This document shows positions 36,431 through 44,338 of a stretch of 64,000 nucleotides of DNA, piece by piece. Origin of the DNA: Novosphingobium sp. PP1Y (GTDB taxonomy: Bacteria; Pseudomonadota; Alphaproteobacteria; Sphingomonadales; Sphingomonadaceae). Each line of letters opens with the position of its first letter. Within the stretch, counting starts at the first letter, position 1. A model generated the notes under the pieces. That model worked only from the letters and a program-made list of their open reading frames with translations. It did not search any database and was not told the DNA's origin. The position numbers and the translations under genes are program-made. The DNA lies in contig NC_015580.1 of NCBI RefSeq assembly GCF_000253255.1, positions 2,741,001 through 2,805,000 of the forward strand. The letters are read 5' to 3'.

Positions 36431-36882
36431 CATAGACGGTCCGCAGTCTCTGCGATGCGAACGGACAGGCGTTCGAGCACCTTGACGACTGTCGAGAGTT
36501 CATCGTCGCCCAGCTCTGCCAGCAATTCACCGCGCACCGCCACGAGACGCGCATCGATCCTCTTGCCAAGATCGATGCCCCTTGCGGTCAGTCTTACGTG
36601 CTTTGCGCGGCGATCTTGCTCATCGGCACGCCGCTCGAGCAGTTCGGCTTCTTCCAGGCGGTCGAGCGTGCGGACCAGCGAAGGCTCGGTGATACCGATG
36701 CTTCGTGCAAGGTCGCCCTGACGGACATCGCCGCCCAGGCGCAGGAGATGGACAAGCGCCCAGCCTGCCGAATTGGAGATGTCGAGCGACGCCAGCGCAG
36801 CATCGCCCAGTTGTTGCCAGGCGCGCGCCACCGGCCCGATCCGGGTCGCCAGGTTCCGTTGCAGCCGCTCACGTTCGTTCAT
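36430..36882 (-). CDS. MarR/SlyA-family regulator
   Basis: A 150-residue winged-helix repressor: DNA-binding core at about 45-100 (DVRQGDLARSIGITEPSLVRTLDRLEEAELLERRADEQDRRAKHVRLTARG), with the DxRAKHVRLT wing typical of the SlyA group. It is the first gene of the FUSC efflux operon and likely represses it through the palindrome 9 bases upstream of its own start, until an aromatic ligand is bound. The ligand is not known. Confidence 0.9.
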   Translation of the reverse strand: MNERERLQRNLATRIGPVARAWQQLGDAALASLDISNSAGWALVHLLRLGGDVRQGDLARSIGITEPSLVRTLDRLEEAELLERRADEQDRRAKHVRLTARGIDLGKRIDARLVAVRGELLAELGDDELSTVVKVLERLSVRIAETADRL

Positions 36883-36891
36883 GACTAATAA

Positions 36892-36903
36892 TTAGCACGC
36901 TAA
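36892..36903 (-). promoter_or_regulatory. SlyA-type operator TTAGCACGCTAA
   Basis: A 12-bp inverted repeat (arms TTAGC and GCTAA, two-base centre) 9 bases upstream of the marR-type gene. It differs at one position from the known SlyA consensus TTAGCAAGCTAA. Operator function is inferred from this similarity and the position. Confidence 0.7.
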
Positions 36904-36969
36904 CGAATAAGCTCAAGCGGCCCTGCGCCGTCCATTTCGCAAGCACGCTTTCACAAAACGCAACATATA

Positions 36970-37482
36970 TTATACGGATTTGAAGTTCAGCGGCAATCCG
37001 GCAGCAACCATGACAACTTCGTCGACAGCTTTTGCGACGGCCTGATTGAGCAAACCCGCCTCGTCCCGGAAGCGTCGGGCCAGTGCGTTATCCGGAACGA
37101 TACCCAGACCGACTTCATTGCCGATCAGGGCGATGGGCACCGGGCAGGCGGTGACTGCATCGATCAGGTGCTCCCGCCCGTCGGCAATGGAATACTCAGA
37201 CAACATCAGGTTGGTCAGCCACAAGGTGAGGCAATCGACGAGCAGCGCATCGCAGCGGCCTGCCATCCCGACAATCGCCTCGGGCAGTGCGAACGGCGTC
37301 TCCCACGTCTCCCAGCGCTCGCTGCGTCGCGCGCGATGCTGGGCGATACGCGCCGTCATTTCCGCATCGTGAGCCTGCGCCGTGGCGATATAGCCAAGCC
37401 GCCCCGGCAAAGCTTCAAGTCGTTCCTCGGCATAGCGGCTCTTGCCCGAGCGCGCGCCACCCAGCACCAGCAGGCGCTTCAT
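36970..37482 (-). CDS. cobU: Adenosylcobinamide kinase/guanylyltransferase CobU (CobP)
   Basis: Bifunctional enzyme that phosphorylates adenosylcobinamide and adds GMP, giving AdoCbi-GDP, the substrate of CobS. The 170-residue protein has the P-loop GGARSGKS (8-15), the GMP-accepting histidine region ARIAQHRARRSERWETWETP, and VDCLTLWLTNL and IGNEVGLGIVP, all standard. It overlaps cobQ by ATGA and is the last gene of the riboswitch-controlled operon. Confidence 0.94.
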   Translation of the reverse strand: MKRLLVLGGARSGKSRYAEERLEALPGRLGYIATAQAHDAEMTARIAQHRARRSERWETWETPFALPEAIVGMAGRCDALLVDCLTLWLTNLMLSEYSIADGREHLIDAVTACPVPIALIGNEVGLGIVPDNALARRFRDEAGLLNQAVAKAVDEVVMVAAGLPLNFKSV

Positions 37483-38939
37483 CGCGGCGCACTCCCTGCA
37501 AGTTCGAGCAATCCGGGAATATCGACATGCGCTTCGAGCACTTCGGCGATTTCGTCGAGCGCCATGTCCACCACATGCGACTGATCGAATGCACCGCCCT
37601 GCGCCCCGATTCTGCCCAGAAGCGACTTGCGCAGACCGGGAGTGCCCAGGAAACCGTGGCAATAGGTGCCGAGAACGAGGCCGTCAGCGCTGATCGCACC
37701 GTCGCTGCGTCCGTCATCGAACTGCGCGAAAGGACGGATGCGTCCCGGCCCGTCGGTCACGCCCATGTGCATTTCATAGCCACTGATTGGCTCATCGAGA
37801 GCCGTACCGCTCACGGCTTCAAGGCTTTTGACGGTTCCGATCTGCGTATCCACATCGAGAAGCCCAAGCCCGGAGATTTTCGAAGGGGCGCCCTCGATGC
37901 CGATCGGATCGGCAAGACTGCGCCCCAGCATCTGATAGCCGCCGCAGATGCCCAGGATCATGCCGCCCCGGCGTCGATGTGAAAGGATGTCGATGTCCCA
38001 GCCCTGCTCCCGCATGAAGGCCAGGTCAGTGATTGTCGCTTTCGAACCGGGCAGGACAACGAGCGAAGCCTGCGCCGGGATCGGCGTGCCCGGCGGGATC
38101 ATGGCAAGGTCGATATCCGGTTCTCCGCGCAAGGGATCGAGGTCATCGAAATTCGCGATGCGCGGAAGGATCGGGCAGGCGACCAGCTTGCGTCCGGGCC
38201 TTGCTCCCTGCCCGCGCTCGAGCACGACGGCATCCTCACTGGGCAGGCGCGCTGCGGCCGAAAGCCATGGCACGAGCCCATAGCCACGCCACCCGCTGCG
38301 CTCGGCAATGGCGTCGTAGCCATCCGAGAACAGTGCCGGATCGCCGCGGAACTTGTTGATCAGGAACCCGCGGATCATCGCCGCGTCTTTGGGTTCGATG
38401 ACATTGCGCGTGCCCACGACCGCCGCGATCACCCCGCCCCGGTCGATGTCGCCGACCAGCACTACCGGCACCCCGGCCGGCCGGGCAAAGCCCATATTGG
38501 CGATGTCGCCCGAACGCAGGTTGATCTCGGCCGGAGACCCTGCACCTTCGACGACCACCAGATCACACTGCGCCTCAAGGCGCCGGTAGCTTGCCAACAC
38601 TTCGGGCAGAAGATTGCGGCGCCCTTCGCGAAAGTTGCCCGATCCAAGCGTGCCGCGCACCTTGCCATGGACGATCAGCTGGGACGTGCGGTCGGCCTGC
38701 GGCTTGAGGAGGACCGGGTTCATGTCGACGTGCAGAGGCGCACGCGCTGCGATGGCCTGAAGAGCCTGGGCACGGCCGATCTCCCCGCCTTCGGGCGTGA
38801 CGGCGGCGTTGTTCGACATGTTCTGCGGTTTGAACGGCAGGACCCGCAAGCCCCGGTTCGCCAGTGCCCGGCACAGTCCCGCCACGAGAACCGACTTGCC
38901 CACGTCGGACCCGGTTCCCTGCAGCATCAAGCCAGCCAT
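37479..38939 (-). CDS. cobQ: Cobyric acid synthase CobQ
   Basis: Glutamine- and ATP-dependent enzyme that amidates four side chains of adenosylcobyrinate diamide. The 486-residue protein begins with MLQGTGSDVGKSVLVAGLCR, the ATP-binding motif, has KPQNMSNNAAV and VEGAGSPAEINLR, and ends in a class I glutamine amidotransferase domain with the catalytic Cys in LGICGGYQMLG and the later YCHG motif. ATG 38939 is supported by the family's N-terminus. It overlaps cbiB by 13 bases. Confidence 0.95.
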   Translation of the reverse strand: MAGLMLQGTGSDVGKSVLVAGLCRALANRGLRVLPFKPQNMSNNAAVTPEGGEIGRAQALQAIAARAPLHVDMNPVLLKPQADRTSQLIVHGKVRGTLGSGNFREGRRNLLPEVLASYRRLEAQCDLVVVEGAGSPAEINLRSGDIANMGFARPAGVPVVLVGDIDRGGVIAAVVGTRNVIEPKDAAMIRGFLINKFRGDPALFSDGYDAIAERSGWRGYGLVPWLSAAARLPSEDAVVLERGQGARPGRKLVACPILPRIANFDDLDPLRGEPDIDLAMIPPGTPIPAQASLVVLPGSKATITDLAFMREQGWDIDILSHRRRGGMILGICGGYQMLGRSLADPIGIEGAPSKISGLGLLDVDTQIGTVKSLEAVSGTALDEPISGYEMHMGVTDGPGRIRPFAQFDDGRSDGAISADGLVLGTYCHGFLGTPGLRKSLLGRIGAQGGAFDQSHVVDMALDEIAEVLEAHVDIPGLLELAGSAPR

Positions 38940-39862
38940 GCAGCCCCCAAGGCGATAATTCCCAACAAGGCGCATGCGCGCCGGTAAATCGCCAAGGCGC
39001 GGGCAAGCGCCCCCGCATCGGCTTCGCCCCCCTGCCCGATCCAGAGCTTGTCCGCCAGCACCCCGTCGTAGGCGATCGGCCCGGCAAGTCGTACCGACAG
39101 GGCGCCGGCCATGGCCGCTTCGGGCCAACCGGCATTGGGAGAGGCATGGCGGGCATGATCGCGCCAGAGCGTGGCCCATCCCCGCATGGCGACCGAGCAA
39201 AGCAGAACCCCGGCAATGCGCGCCGGCACGAGGTTGGCCAGATCGTCGCTCCGCGCGGCGGCCCAGCCGAAGTGCGTATAGGGCGTCTCGCGGTGGCCGA
39301 TCATGCTGTCTGCCGTGTTGATTGCCTTGTAGGCCCAGGCTCCCGGCAGTCCGAGGACGAGCAGCCAGAACAGCGGCGCAACGACGCCGTCGCAGAAACT
39401 TTCCGAAAGGCTTTCGATGGCCGCACGCGCGACGCCGGCCTCGTCGAGCGCGGCAGTGTCGCGGCCGACTATCCAGCCGACGGCCTCACGCGCACGCGCG
39501 AGGTCTCCGCGCTGAAGGGCGCTAAGGATCGGGCGAACGTGATCGTCCAGGTTGCGCGCGGCCATGGCAGGCCAGGCGAGCAGGCACAGGATCGGCCAAG
39601 CCCAGGCTCCCGCCAGCTGCCGCAAGGTCTGTTCGATCAGCCACGCGCCGCCTCCTGCGAAAGCGAGCAAGGCACAAACGGTGACGATTCCGCCGGTCCG
39701 CCGATGGCCGTTGCGGACAAGCGTACGATTGAACCGCCCTTCGCACGCCCCGATGAGCCAGGCAAACATGCCAACAGGGTGGCCGAAGCGGCGATGCAGG
39801 CGAGTAGGCCATCCCAGCATGCTTTCGATGGCCATGGCGCAGAATGCGATGGGCTCAGCCAT
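38927..39862 (-). CDS. cbiB: Adenosylcobinamide-phosphate synthase CbiB (CobD)
   Basis: Membrane enzyme that attaches the aminopropanol phosphate arm to adenosylcobyric acid. The 311-residue protein has several membrane helices and the family motifs HPVGMFAWLIGACEGRFN, ESLSESFCDGVVAPLFWL, KAINTADSMIGHRETPYTHFGWAAARSDDLANLVPARI, and PNAGWPEAAMAGAL. ATG 39862 gives the usual length, and it overlaps the decarboxylase gene by eight bases. Confidence 0.94.
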   Translation of the reverse strand: MAEPIAFCAMAIESMLGWPTRLHRRFGHPVGMFAWLIGACEGRFNRTLVRNGHRRTGGIVTVCALLAFAGGGAWLIEQTLRQLAGAWAWPILCLLAWPAMAARNLDDHVRPILSALQRGDLARAREAVGWIVGRDTAALDEAGVARAAIESLSESFCDGVVAPLFWLLVLGLPGAWAYKAINTADSMIGHRETPYTHFGWAAARSDDLANLVPARIAGVLLCSVAMRGWATLWRDHARHASPNAGWPEAAMAGALSVRLAGPIAYDGVLADKLWIGQGGEADAGALARALAIYRRACALLGIIALGAAWLA

Positions 39863-40838
39863 GCGGAAGGGCCCGGTCAAGGCGCCGCAAGTCCCGCGAG
39901 GAAGCCGGGATGCCGATCCGCAGCCAGTCGGGAAAACGCTCGAAAGGCCGCACGAGGATACGGTTCTGCGCCAGGTGCCGGAAGAGGGGTTCCGCGCTGC
40001 GCGTCTCGACGAGCCGGAACAGCGGACAGGCTCCCTTTGGCTTCAGGCCATGTCCTGTCAGGACCGCATCGAGCGCTCGCGCCCTTTCGAAGAGGGCAAG
40101 GCGCGTACCCGCGATCCACGCTGCATCCCCGTAAGCTGCCGTACCTATGGCGAGCGCGGCAGCATGGACCGGCCAGTCCCCGATAGCTTCGCGCATGGCG
40201 GCTATCAGGTCACTCGGTCCGAGCAAGAAACCAAGCCGCAGTCCGGCAAGACCGAAGAACTTGCCGAAGGAGCGCAGGACGATCAGCTGCCGGCCATCGT
40301 GCACGTGCGGCGCGACGCTCTCGCTCGGTTCGCAGTCGGCATAGGCCTCGTCAACCACGAGCCAGCTCCCTTCAGCGGTCAGCCGATCGGACCACGCGAG
40401 TATGTCGTGACCCTGCCGCAGGCGACCATCGGGATTGTTCGGGTTGGCGAAGATCAGGGCGACCGGTTCAACCGGGACTTTCCCAAAGTCGGCGGCCGGA
40501 CCGTAAAAGGCCTCTTCATGGCTTGCGTAAGCCGGTTGCAGCGCACGCCCCTGCAGACCGAGCAGGCGGGCGACCAGGCGGATCGCCAGCTCGCTTCCGC
40601 CGATCGCGCAGCAATGACCGGAATCGACCCTGAAGTGCGCCGCGGCCCGAGCCTCGAGTTCATTGAGCGCGTCGGGTTCGGGCAATCTGGTCCAGTCGGT
40701 CGCCGGGACGGATGCTGCGGGCCATGCCTCAGGATTGATCCCCGTGGAAAGATCCAGCCAGTCCTTCGGACGTCCGCCGTAGCGACGGCAGGCCTCGTTA
40801 AGGCGCCCGCCATGCCGCACGGCCTGCACGGCGCTCAC
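39855..40838 (-). CDS. Threonine-phosphate decarboxylase (CobC/CobD type aminotransferase)
   Basis: PLP-dependent enzyme making (R)-1-aminopropan-2-ol phosphate for the CbiB step. The 327-residue class I/II aminotransferase-fold protein has RHGGRLNEACRRYG, WLDLSTGINP, LIFANPNNPDG, VVDEAYADCEP and the PLP lysine in LRSFGKFFGLAGLRLGF. GTG 40838 overlaps the cobS stop as GTGA and gives the right N-terminus; upstream codons lie within cobS. Called cobC in Pseudomonas nomenclature, cobD in Salmonella, so I leave the symbol empty. Confidence 0.9.
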   Translation of the reverse strand: MSAVQAVRHGGRLNEACRRYGGRPKDWLDLSTGINPEAWPAASVPATDWTRLPEPDALNELEARAAAHFRVDSGHCCAIGGSELAIRLVARLLGLQGRALQPAYASHEEAFYGPAADFGKVPVEPVALIFANPNNPDGRLRQGHDILAWSDRLTAEGSWLVVDEAYADCEPSESVAPHVHDGRQLIVLRSFGKFFGLAGLRLGFLLGPSDLIAAMREAIGDWPVHAAALAIGTAAYGDAAWIAGTRLALFERARALDAVLTGHGLKPKGACPLFRLVETRSAEPLFRHLAQNRILVRPFERFPDWLRIGIPASSRDLRRLDRALPHG

Positions 40839-41542
40839 GTCAGGACCAGCGCTGCTAGAAGGATTGCTTCGCACAGTTCTATCCCTGCGCCATGACCGTC
40901 GCCCGATATTCCGCCGAGCCTGCGGCGGAGCCAGATGGACCATATCGGTATCGCCAGGACAATCACCGCGAAGGCAGGCTCCCACAAAAAGACAGACAGT
41001 GCGGGAATGGTCCAGAGCGCAAGATCCGAAACCCGCACCCCGGCGCCGAGACGGCTGCCCAGTCCTTCGTGCAGGGGCGGCAGCATCCTTGCCCAGAACA
41101 GGGGGGCGATGCGCGCAAGTCCCGGCAGGATGCAGAGCAGCGGCAATTCAGCGAGGCTAATATGTTGCAGCAATGCGAACTTGGCGAGCAATTGCAGCAC
41201 GACGACGACGACGCCGAAGCTGCCGACACGCGGATCGGCCAGCACTTCGGAAAGCCGCGCTGGATTGCCATGCGCGGCACCGGCCGCATCGGCCACGTCG
41301 GCCAGTCCGTCGAGATGCAATGCGCCCGTCACCGCCACCCAGGCCACCAGTGCAAGCAGTGCCGCCAGCCAGGCGCCTTGCAGCGACCCCAGCCACCAGG
41401 CGCCTGCCACGACCGCGCCGACAACCAGCCCCACGAGCGGGAAATAGCGCAGCAGCGCGGCGAAGTCCGCCTCGTCGGCCTTCACGTTCGGCAGGGGCAC
41501 GCGCGTGGTGAACTGCATGGCGAGAACGAAGCGGCGGATCAT
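40835..41542 (-). CDS. cobS: Adenosylcobinamide-GDP ribazoletransferase CobS (CobV)
   Basis: Membrane enzyme that joins AdoCbi-GDP to alpha-ribazole (phosphate), finishing the cobamide. The 235-residue protein has about six membrane helices and the motifs MQFTTRVPLP near the start, GALHLDGLADVADAAGA with conserved Asp, and LADPRVGSFGVVVVVL. All match the family. Coupled to genes on both sides. Confidence 0.94.
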   Translation of the reverse strand: MIRRFVLAMQFTTRVPLPNVKADEADFAALLRYFPLVGLVVGAVVAGAWWLGSLQGAWLAALLALVAWVAVTGALHLDGLADVADAAGAAHGNPARLSEVLADPRVGSFGVVVVVLQLLAKFALLQHISLAELPLLCILPGLARIAPLFWARMLPPLHEGLGSRLGAGVRVSDLALWTIPALSVFLWEPAFAVIVLAIPIWSIWLRRRLGGISGDGHGAGIELCEAILLAALVLT

Positions 41543-42114
41543 GGCGCGGTCGTCTCAAGCGATATGATCTGCCCAGCACTCTTGCTTCCCGGCCATACCC
41601 GCAGGCTGAGCAACGCGCCGTATGGCAGGTCGAATGCCCAGACGCCGCGATGATCGAGCCCGGTGAGGCAGGAGACCGCAGCACGGATCGAGCCGCCATG
41701 GGCCACCACGAGGCAATTATCGCGGATATCCGCCAGTGCTTCTCCCACGCGAGAGACGAGAGCCGACCATGTCTCGCCTTGCGGCGGAGGATAGGCATCC
41801 GGATCGTCCCAGAACCGGGCAAGCGCGTCACCGTGCACTTGCTGCGGAGGCTGTCCGTCCCACGCACCGAAATCAAGTTCACGCCAGCGCGGGTCGATTT
41901 GTGCTGCGAGACCGCGCTGCGCCGATATCTCCCGAGCCGGAAGCCATGAGCGGGCAAGGTCCGAACAGCGAACCTGCTTGCAGGCAACAGCGCGAGCACG
42001 TTCAAGGCAGGCGGTAATGCCGCAAGCCAGCGGCGGCTCGTCGAGGTGGCCGAGCATCAGGCCGGGTCGCTGCGGAGCTCCGTGCCGCATGAGGTGCAGC
42101 ATGAAGCTCGTCAT
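41539..42114 (-). CDS. Alpha-ribazole phosphatase-like histidine phosphatase
   Basis: A 191-residue member of the histidine phosphatase superfamily: catalytic LMRHGAP (His11), the second block CSDLARSW, ELDFGAWDGQ with the general acid, and VVAHGGSIRAA with the second histidine. Placement between cobT and cobS points to removal of the 5'-phosphate in the lower-ligand branch (CobC of Salmonella). ATG 42114 overlaps the cobT stop as ATGA. Confidence 0.88.
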   Translation of the reverse strand: MTSFMLHLMRHGAPQRPGLMLGHLDEPPLACGITACLERARAVACKQVRCSDLARSWLPAREISAQRGLAAQIDPRWRELDFGAWDGQPPQQVHGDALARFWDDPDAYPPPQGETWSALVSRVGEALADIRDNCLVVAHGGSIRAAVSCLTGLDHRGVWAFDLPYGALLSLRVWPGSKSAGQIISLETTAP

Positions 42115-43127
42115 ACAACGCCTGCGACCCTGGCTTCGGCGAATGTCGCCATGCCGTTGTGCGCAGCAATTGCCGAGCGCACAAGCTGCGCCGCCACCGC
42201 TGCACCGGTGCCCTCGCCCAGCCGCATCCCCAGTTGCAGCAGGGGGGCAAGGCCAAGCCAGTCCAGCAACCTGGCATGGGCTGCTTCCATGGAGCAGTGA
42301 GCGGCAAGGCAGTGCGCTGCGAAACGCGGCTGATCGACCACCAGCGGCGCTATGGAGGCGCAGACGATGAACCCGTCGAGCAGCACCGGAATGCGCTTGA
42401 TCCGGGCAGCAAGAATGGCCCCGGCCATTGCAGCAATCTCGCGCCCTCCCAATCGGCGCAAGGTTTCGAAAGCATCGGTGCAGCGGGCACCGTGAAAGGA
42501 CAGGGCCTGTGCGACGACGGACTGTTTGTAGGCGATACCGTCCCTGTCGAGACCCGTTCCGGCACCGACCCACTCGGCAGCTTTGCCATTGCAGGCCTGC
42601 GCACACAGAGCGGCTGCGGGTGTGGTGTTTCCTATCCCCATTTCGCCCACGAAAAGCAGGTCCAACCCCTCTTCGACGACCGCAGCCCCCGTATTGAGCG
42701 CGGCCAGGCAATCTTCCTCGCTCATGGCAGGCTGTTCGACGAAGTCCGCCGTCGGACGGTCCAGCTCGATCGGCACGATGACCAGTTCTGCACCGCAAGC
42801 GCCGGCCAGGGCATTGATAGCCGCCCCGCCCGCCGCGAAGTTGGCGACCATCTGCGCGGTCACTTCGGGCGGATAGGCACTGACCGCCCTTGCGGCGACA
42901 CCGTGGTTGCCGGCGAAGATCGCCGCACGGATGCGCTCCAGCACCGGTCGTTCCCTCCCCTGCCACGAGGCCATGAAAATCGCGATGTCTTCCAGTCGAC
43001 CGAGCGAGCCCAGCGGCTTGGTCAAGGCGTCCTGGCGCAACTGTGCGGCGGCCTGCGCGACCTTGTTGGCCTCGGGCAGATCCAGGAGCGCTGCGGCAAA
43101 GGCTTCGCGGCTTTCGAACCGGATCAT
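42111..43127 (-). CDS. cobT: Nicotinate-nucleotide:dimethylbenzimidazole phosphoribosyltransferase CobT
   Basis: Makes alpha-ribazole phosphate from dimethylbenzimidazole and nicotinate mononucleotide. The 338-residue protein has TKPLGSLGRLEDIAIFMA, AGNHGVAARAVSAYPPEVT, GEMGIGNTTPAAAL and the catalytic-Glu motif MRLGEGTGAAVA near the C-terminus. ATG 43127 overlaps the DUF1636 stop as ATGA. Second gene of the riboswitch operon. Confidence 0.95.
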   Translation of the reverse strand: MIRFESREAFAAALLDLPEANKVAQAAAQLRQDALTKPLGSLGRLEDIAIFMASWQGRERPVLERIRAAIFAGNHGVAARAVSAYPPEVTAQMVANFAAGGAAINALAGACGAELVIVPIELDRPTADFVEQPAMSEEDCLAALNTGAAVVEEGLDLLFVGEMGIGNTTPAAALCAQACNGKAAEWVGAGTGLDRDGIAYKQSVVAQALSFHGARCTDAFETLRRLGGREIAAMAGAILAARIKRIPVLLDGFIVCASIAPLVVDQPRFAAHCLAAHCSMEAAHARLLDWLGLAPLLQLGMRLGEGTGAAVAAQLVRSAIAAHNGMATFAEARVAGVV

Positions 43128-43531
43128 GTGCACAAGAAGCCTTCTGGCGGGGTGCGGGTGATGAAGTGCCCCTTCACGCCCTGCGGCCAGTTGCGATAGG
43201 GGACGACGCCCTCTTCGCTTTCGGCATGTTGCGCAGCATAGCTGAGAATCGCGTGCGCGGCCTCACGGTCAGGGGCGAAGTCTCCCAAGACATATCCCAT
43301 CTTGCCGGGCGCCCGGATATGCACGGTGCAGAAACGCTTGCAGGCGAACAGGCACGGCATTTCCTGAACGCTAACGGCGGCCAGCGCTGGATCGCCTGCC
43401 TGCACCTCGCGCATCACGGAGGCCAACCGCGCACCGCCGCGCTCGCCGTGTTCGTCCTCACGTTCGGTTTCGGAATGGCGACAGGTCGAGCAGACCACAA
43501 CCGAGGCGTTTGCGTCGACTGCACGCAGCAT
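43124..43531 (-). CDS. DUF1636 metal-binding-like protein heading the B12 operon
   Basis: A 135-residue cytosolic protein with VVVCSTCRHSE near the start and CLFACKRFC mid-protein, a Cys pattern like that of thioredoxin-fold [2Fe-2S] ferredoxins. It belongs to DUF1636, a family often found in cobalamin loci and with no proven function. A cobalt- or iron-sulfur-related role is inference from context. Start ATG 43531 is chosen to keep only the conserved region; the upstream bases form the riboswitch leader. Confidence 0.8.
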   Translation of the reverse strand: MLRAVDANASVVVCSTCRHSETEREDEHGERGGARLASVMREVQAGDPALAAVSVQEMPCLFACKRFCTVHIRAPGKMGYVLGDFAPDREAAHAILSYAAQHAESEEGVVPYRNWPQGVKGHFITRTPPEGFLCT

Positions 43532-43654
43532 CAGCGTAACGCTCCCGAGCGCGGACGACAAAATGACATCAAGAGCATGGCGGCGCTCCCTCCTTGCAAA
43601 CGGCTCCAGCCCCACCGGAATCCCAACCGGCGAGACGATGACTGTCGTTGCGCG

Positions 43655-43678
43655 AGGGGTGACCCCGCCATAACGGGG
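43655..43678 (-). promoter_or_regulatory. Alternative hairpins in the DUF1636 leader
   Basis: The CCCC at 43663-43666 can pair either with GGGG at 43656-43659 (loop TGA) or, as CCCCG at 43663-43667, with CGGGG at 43674-43678. The two hairpins exclude each other and lie between the riboswitch aptamer and the first start codon, where an expression platform would be. The pairing is seen; the switching role is inferred. Confidence 0.4.
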
Positions 43679-43722
43679 CCCTCGAACACCCGGTGCGCCC
43701 TGCCCGGATGAAGAACGACTGC

Positions 43723-43892
43723 GGCAGGCAGGTCTCCTGGCTCACGGGTCAGCGCCGCTCCGGCCGCCTTCTCAGGACCGGCTTTGGGTCCCAATGGCGA
43801 AATGGCCGGATGGCTCGCCGCTTACAGTTGCAGGGGCAGCCCGGGACTTGCACCCGAATTCCCTTTTGATCCCCTTGCGGGGAACCTGTCGC
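43723..43892 (-). ncRNA. Cobalamin riboswitch controlling the DUF1636-cobT-cobU operon
   Basis: Read on the minus strand, this contains the conserved aptamer parts in order: AGGTTCCCC, GGGAATTCGGGTGCAAGTCC, GCTGCCCCTGCAACTGTAA, GCGGCGAGCC, a B12-box variant GCCATTG, GAAGGCGG, and the closing GAGCCAGGAGACCTGCC. Adenosylcobalamin binding to such leaders lowers expression. The aptamer ends about 190 bases before the DUF1636 start. Confidence 0.93.
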
Positions 43893-43969
43893 AGCCCGGC
43901 AAGTATCGCGCAGTCGTGCCCTTCGCAAGCGCAATATGCTTGCAGGCAGACTTGCCCTGGCCTATCCGC
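43893..43969. promoter_or_regulatory. Divergent promoter region between two cobalamin riboswitches
   Basis: The roughly 75 bases between the two aptamers must hold both promoters, for the cob operon (minus) and cobO (plus). No clear -35/-10 pair is certain; an AT-containing GCAATATGCTTGCAGG stretch lies at 43931-43946. Confidence 0.5.
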
Positions 43970-44160
43970 GGGGCCGTAACGGGTGCCCGCAAGGGCTTAA
44001 TCGGGAAGTCCGGGCAGCGACGTCTTCGCTGCATCTGCGGCACTGCTCCCGCAACTGTGACCGGTGAGCGCATCGCCACTATGCCATTGAACGGGCACAC
44101 CCTGTTCGAGAAGGCGGCGAAAGGCGCGGCGATCCGGAAAGTCAGGAAACCGGCCCGCTA
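43970..44160 (+). ncRNA. Cobalamin riboswitch upstream of cobO
   Basis: The plus strand carries CGGGTGCCCGCAAGGG, TCGGGAAGTCCGGG, the core GCTCCCGCAACTGTGACCGG with TGAGC, GCCACTATGCC in the B12-box position, GAGAAGGCGGCGAAAGG, and the closing AAGTCAGGAAACCGGCCCG, which can pair back to the start. It is more divergent than the minus-strand copy, but the order of elements is right. It ends about 180 bases before the chosen cobO start. Confidence 0.88.
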
Positions 44161-44338
44161 CCGTCGTTCCTTCGCGCGGGCGGGATGAACCGGGCGGACG
44201 AGGGCCTCGCATCCTGCGGGCAATCCCTTGGCAAACGACAATCGTGCGTGCGTCGAAGAGGAAACCCGAGTGAATGCCAAACTTGCCGGACTCTCCTTCG
44301 CCCCGCCGCATGCCACCCCCGAGAGAGGCCAAACCGCT

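Noticed and set aside
42111..42966. Upstream extension of the alpha-ribazole phosphatase frame through cobT
   Set aside because: The extension overlaps cobT in another frame; the phosphatase starts at ATG 42114 with a normal ATGA overlap.
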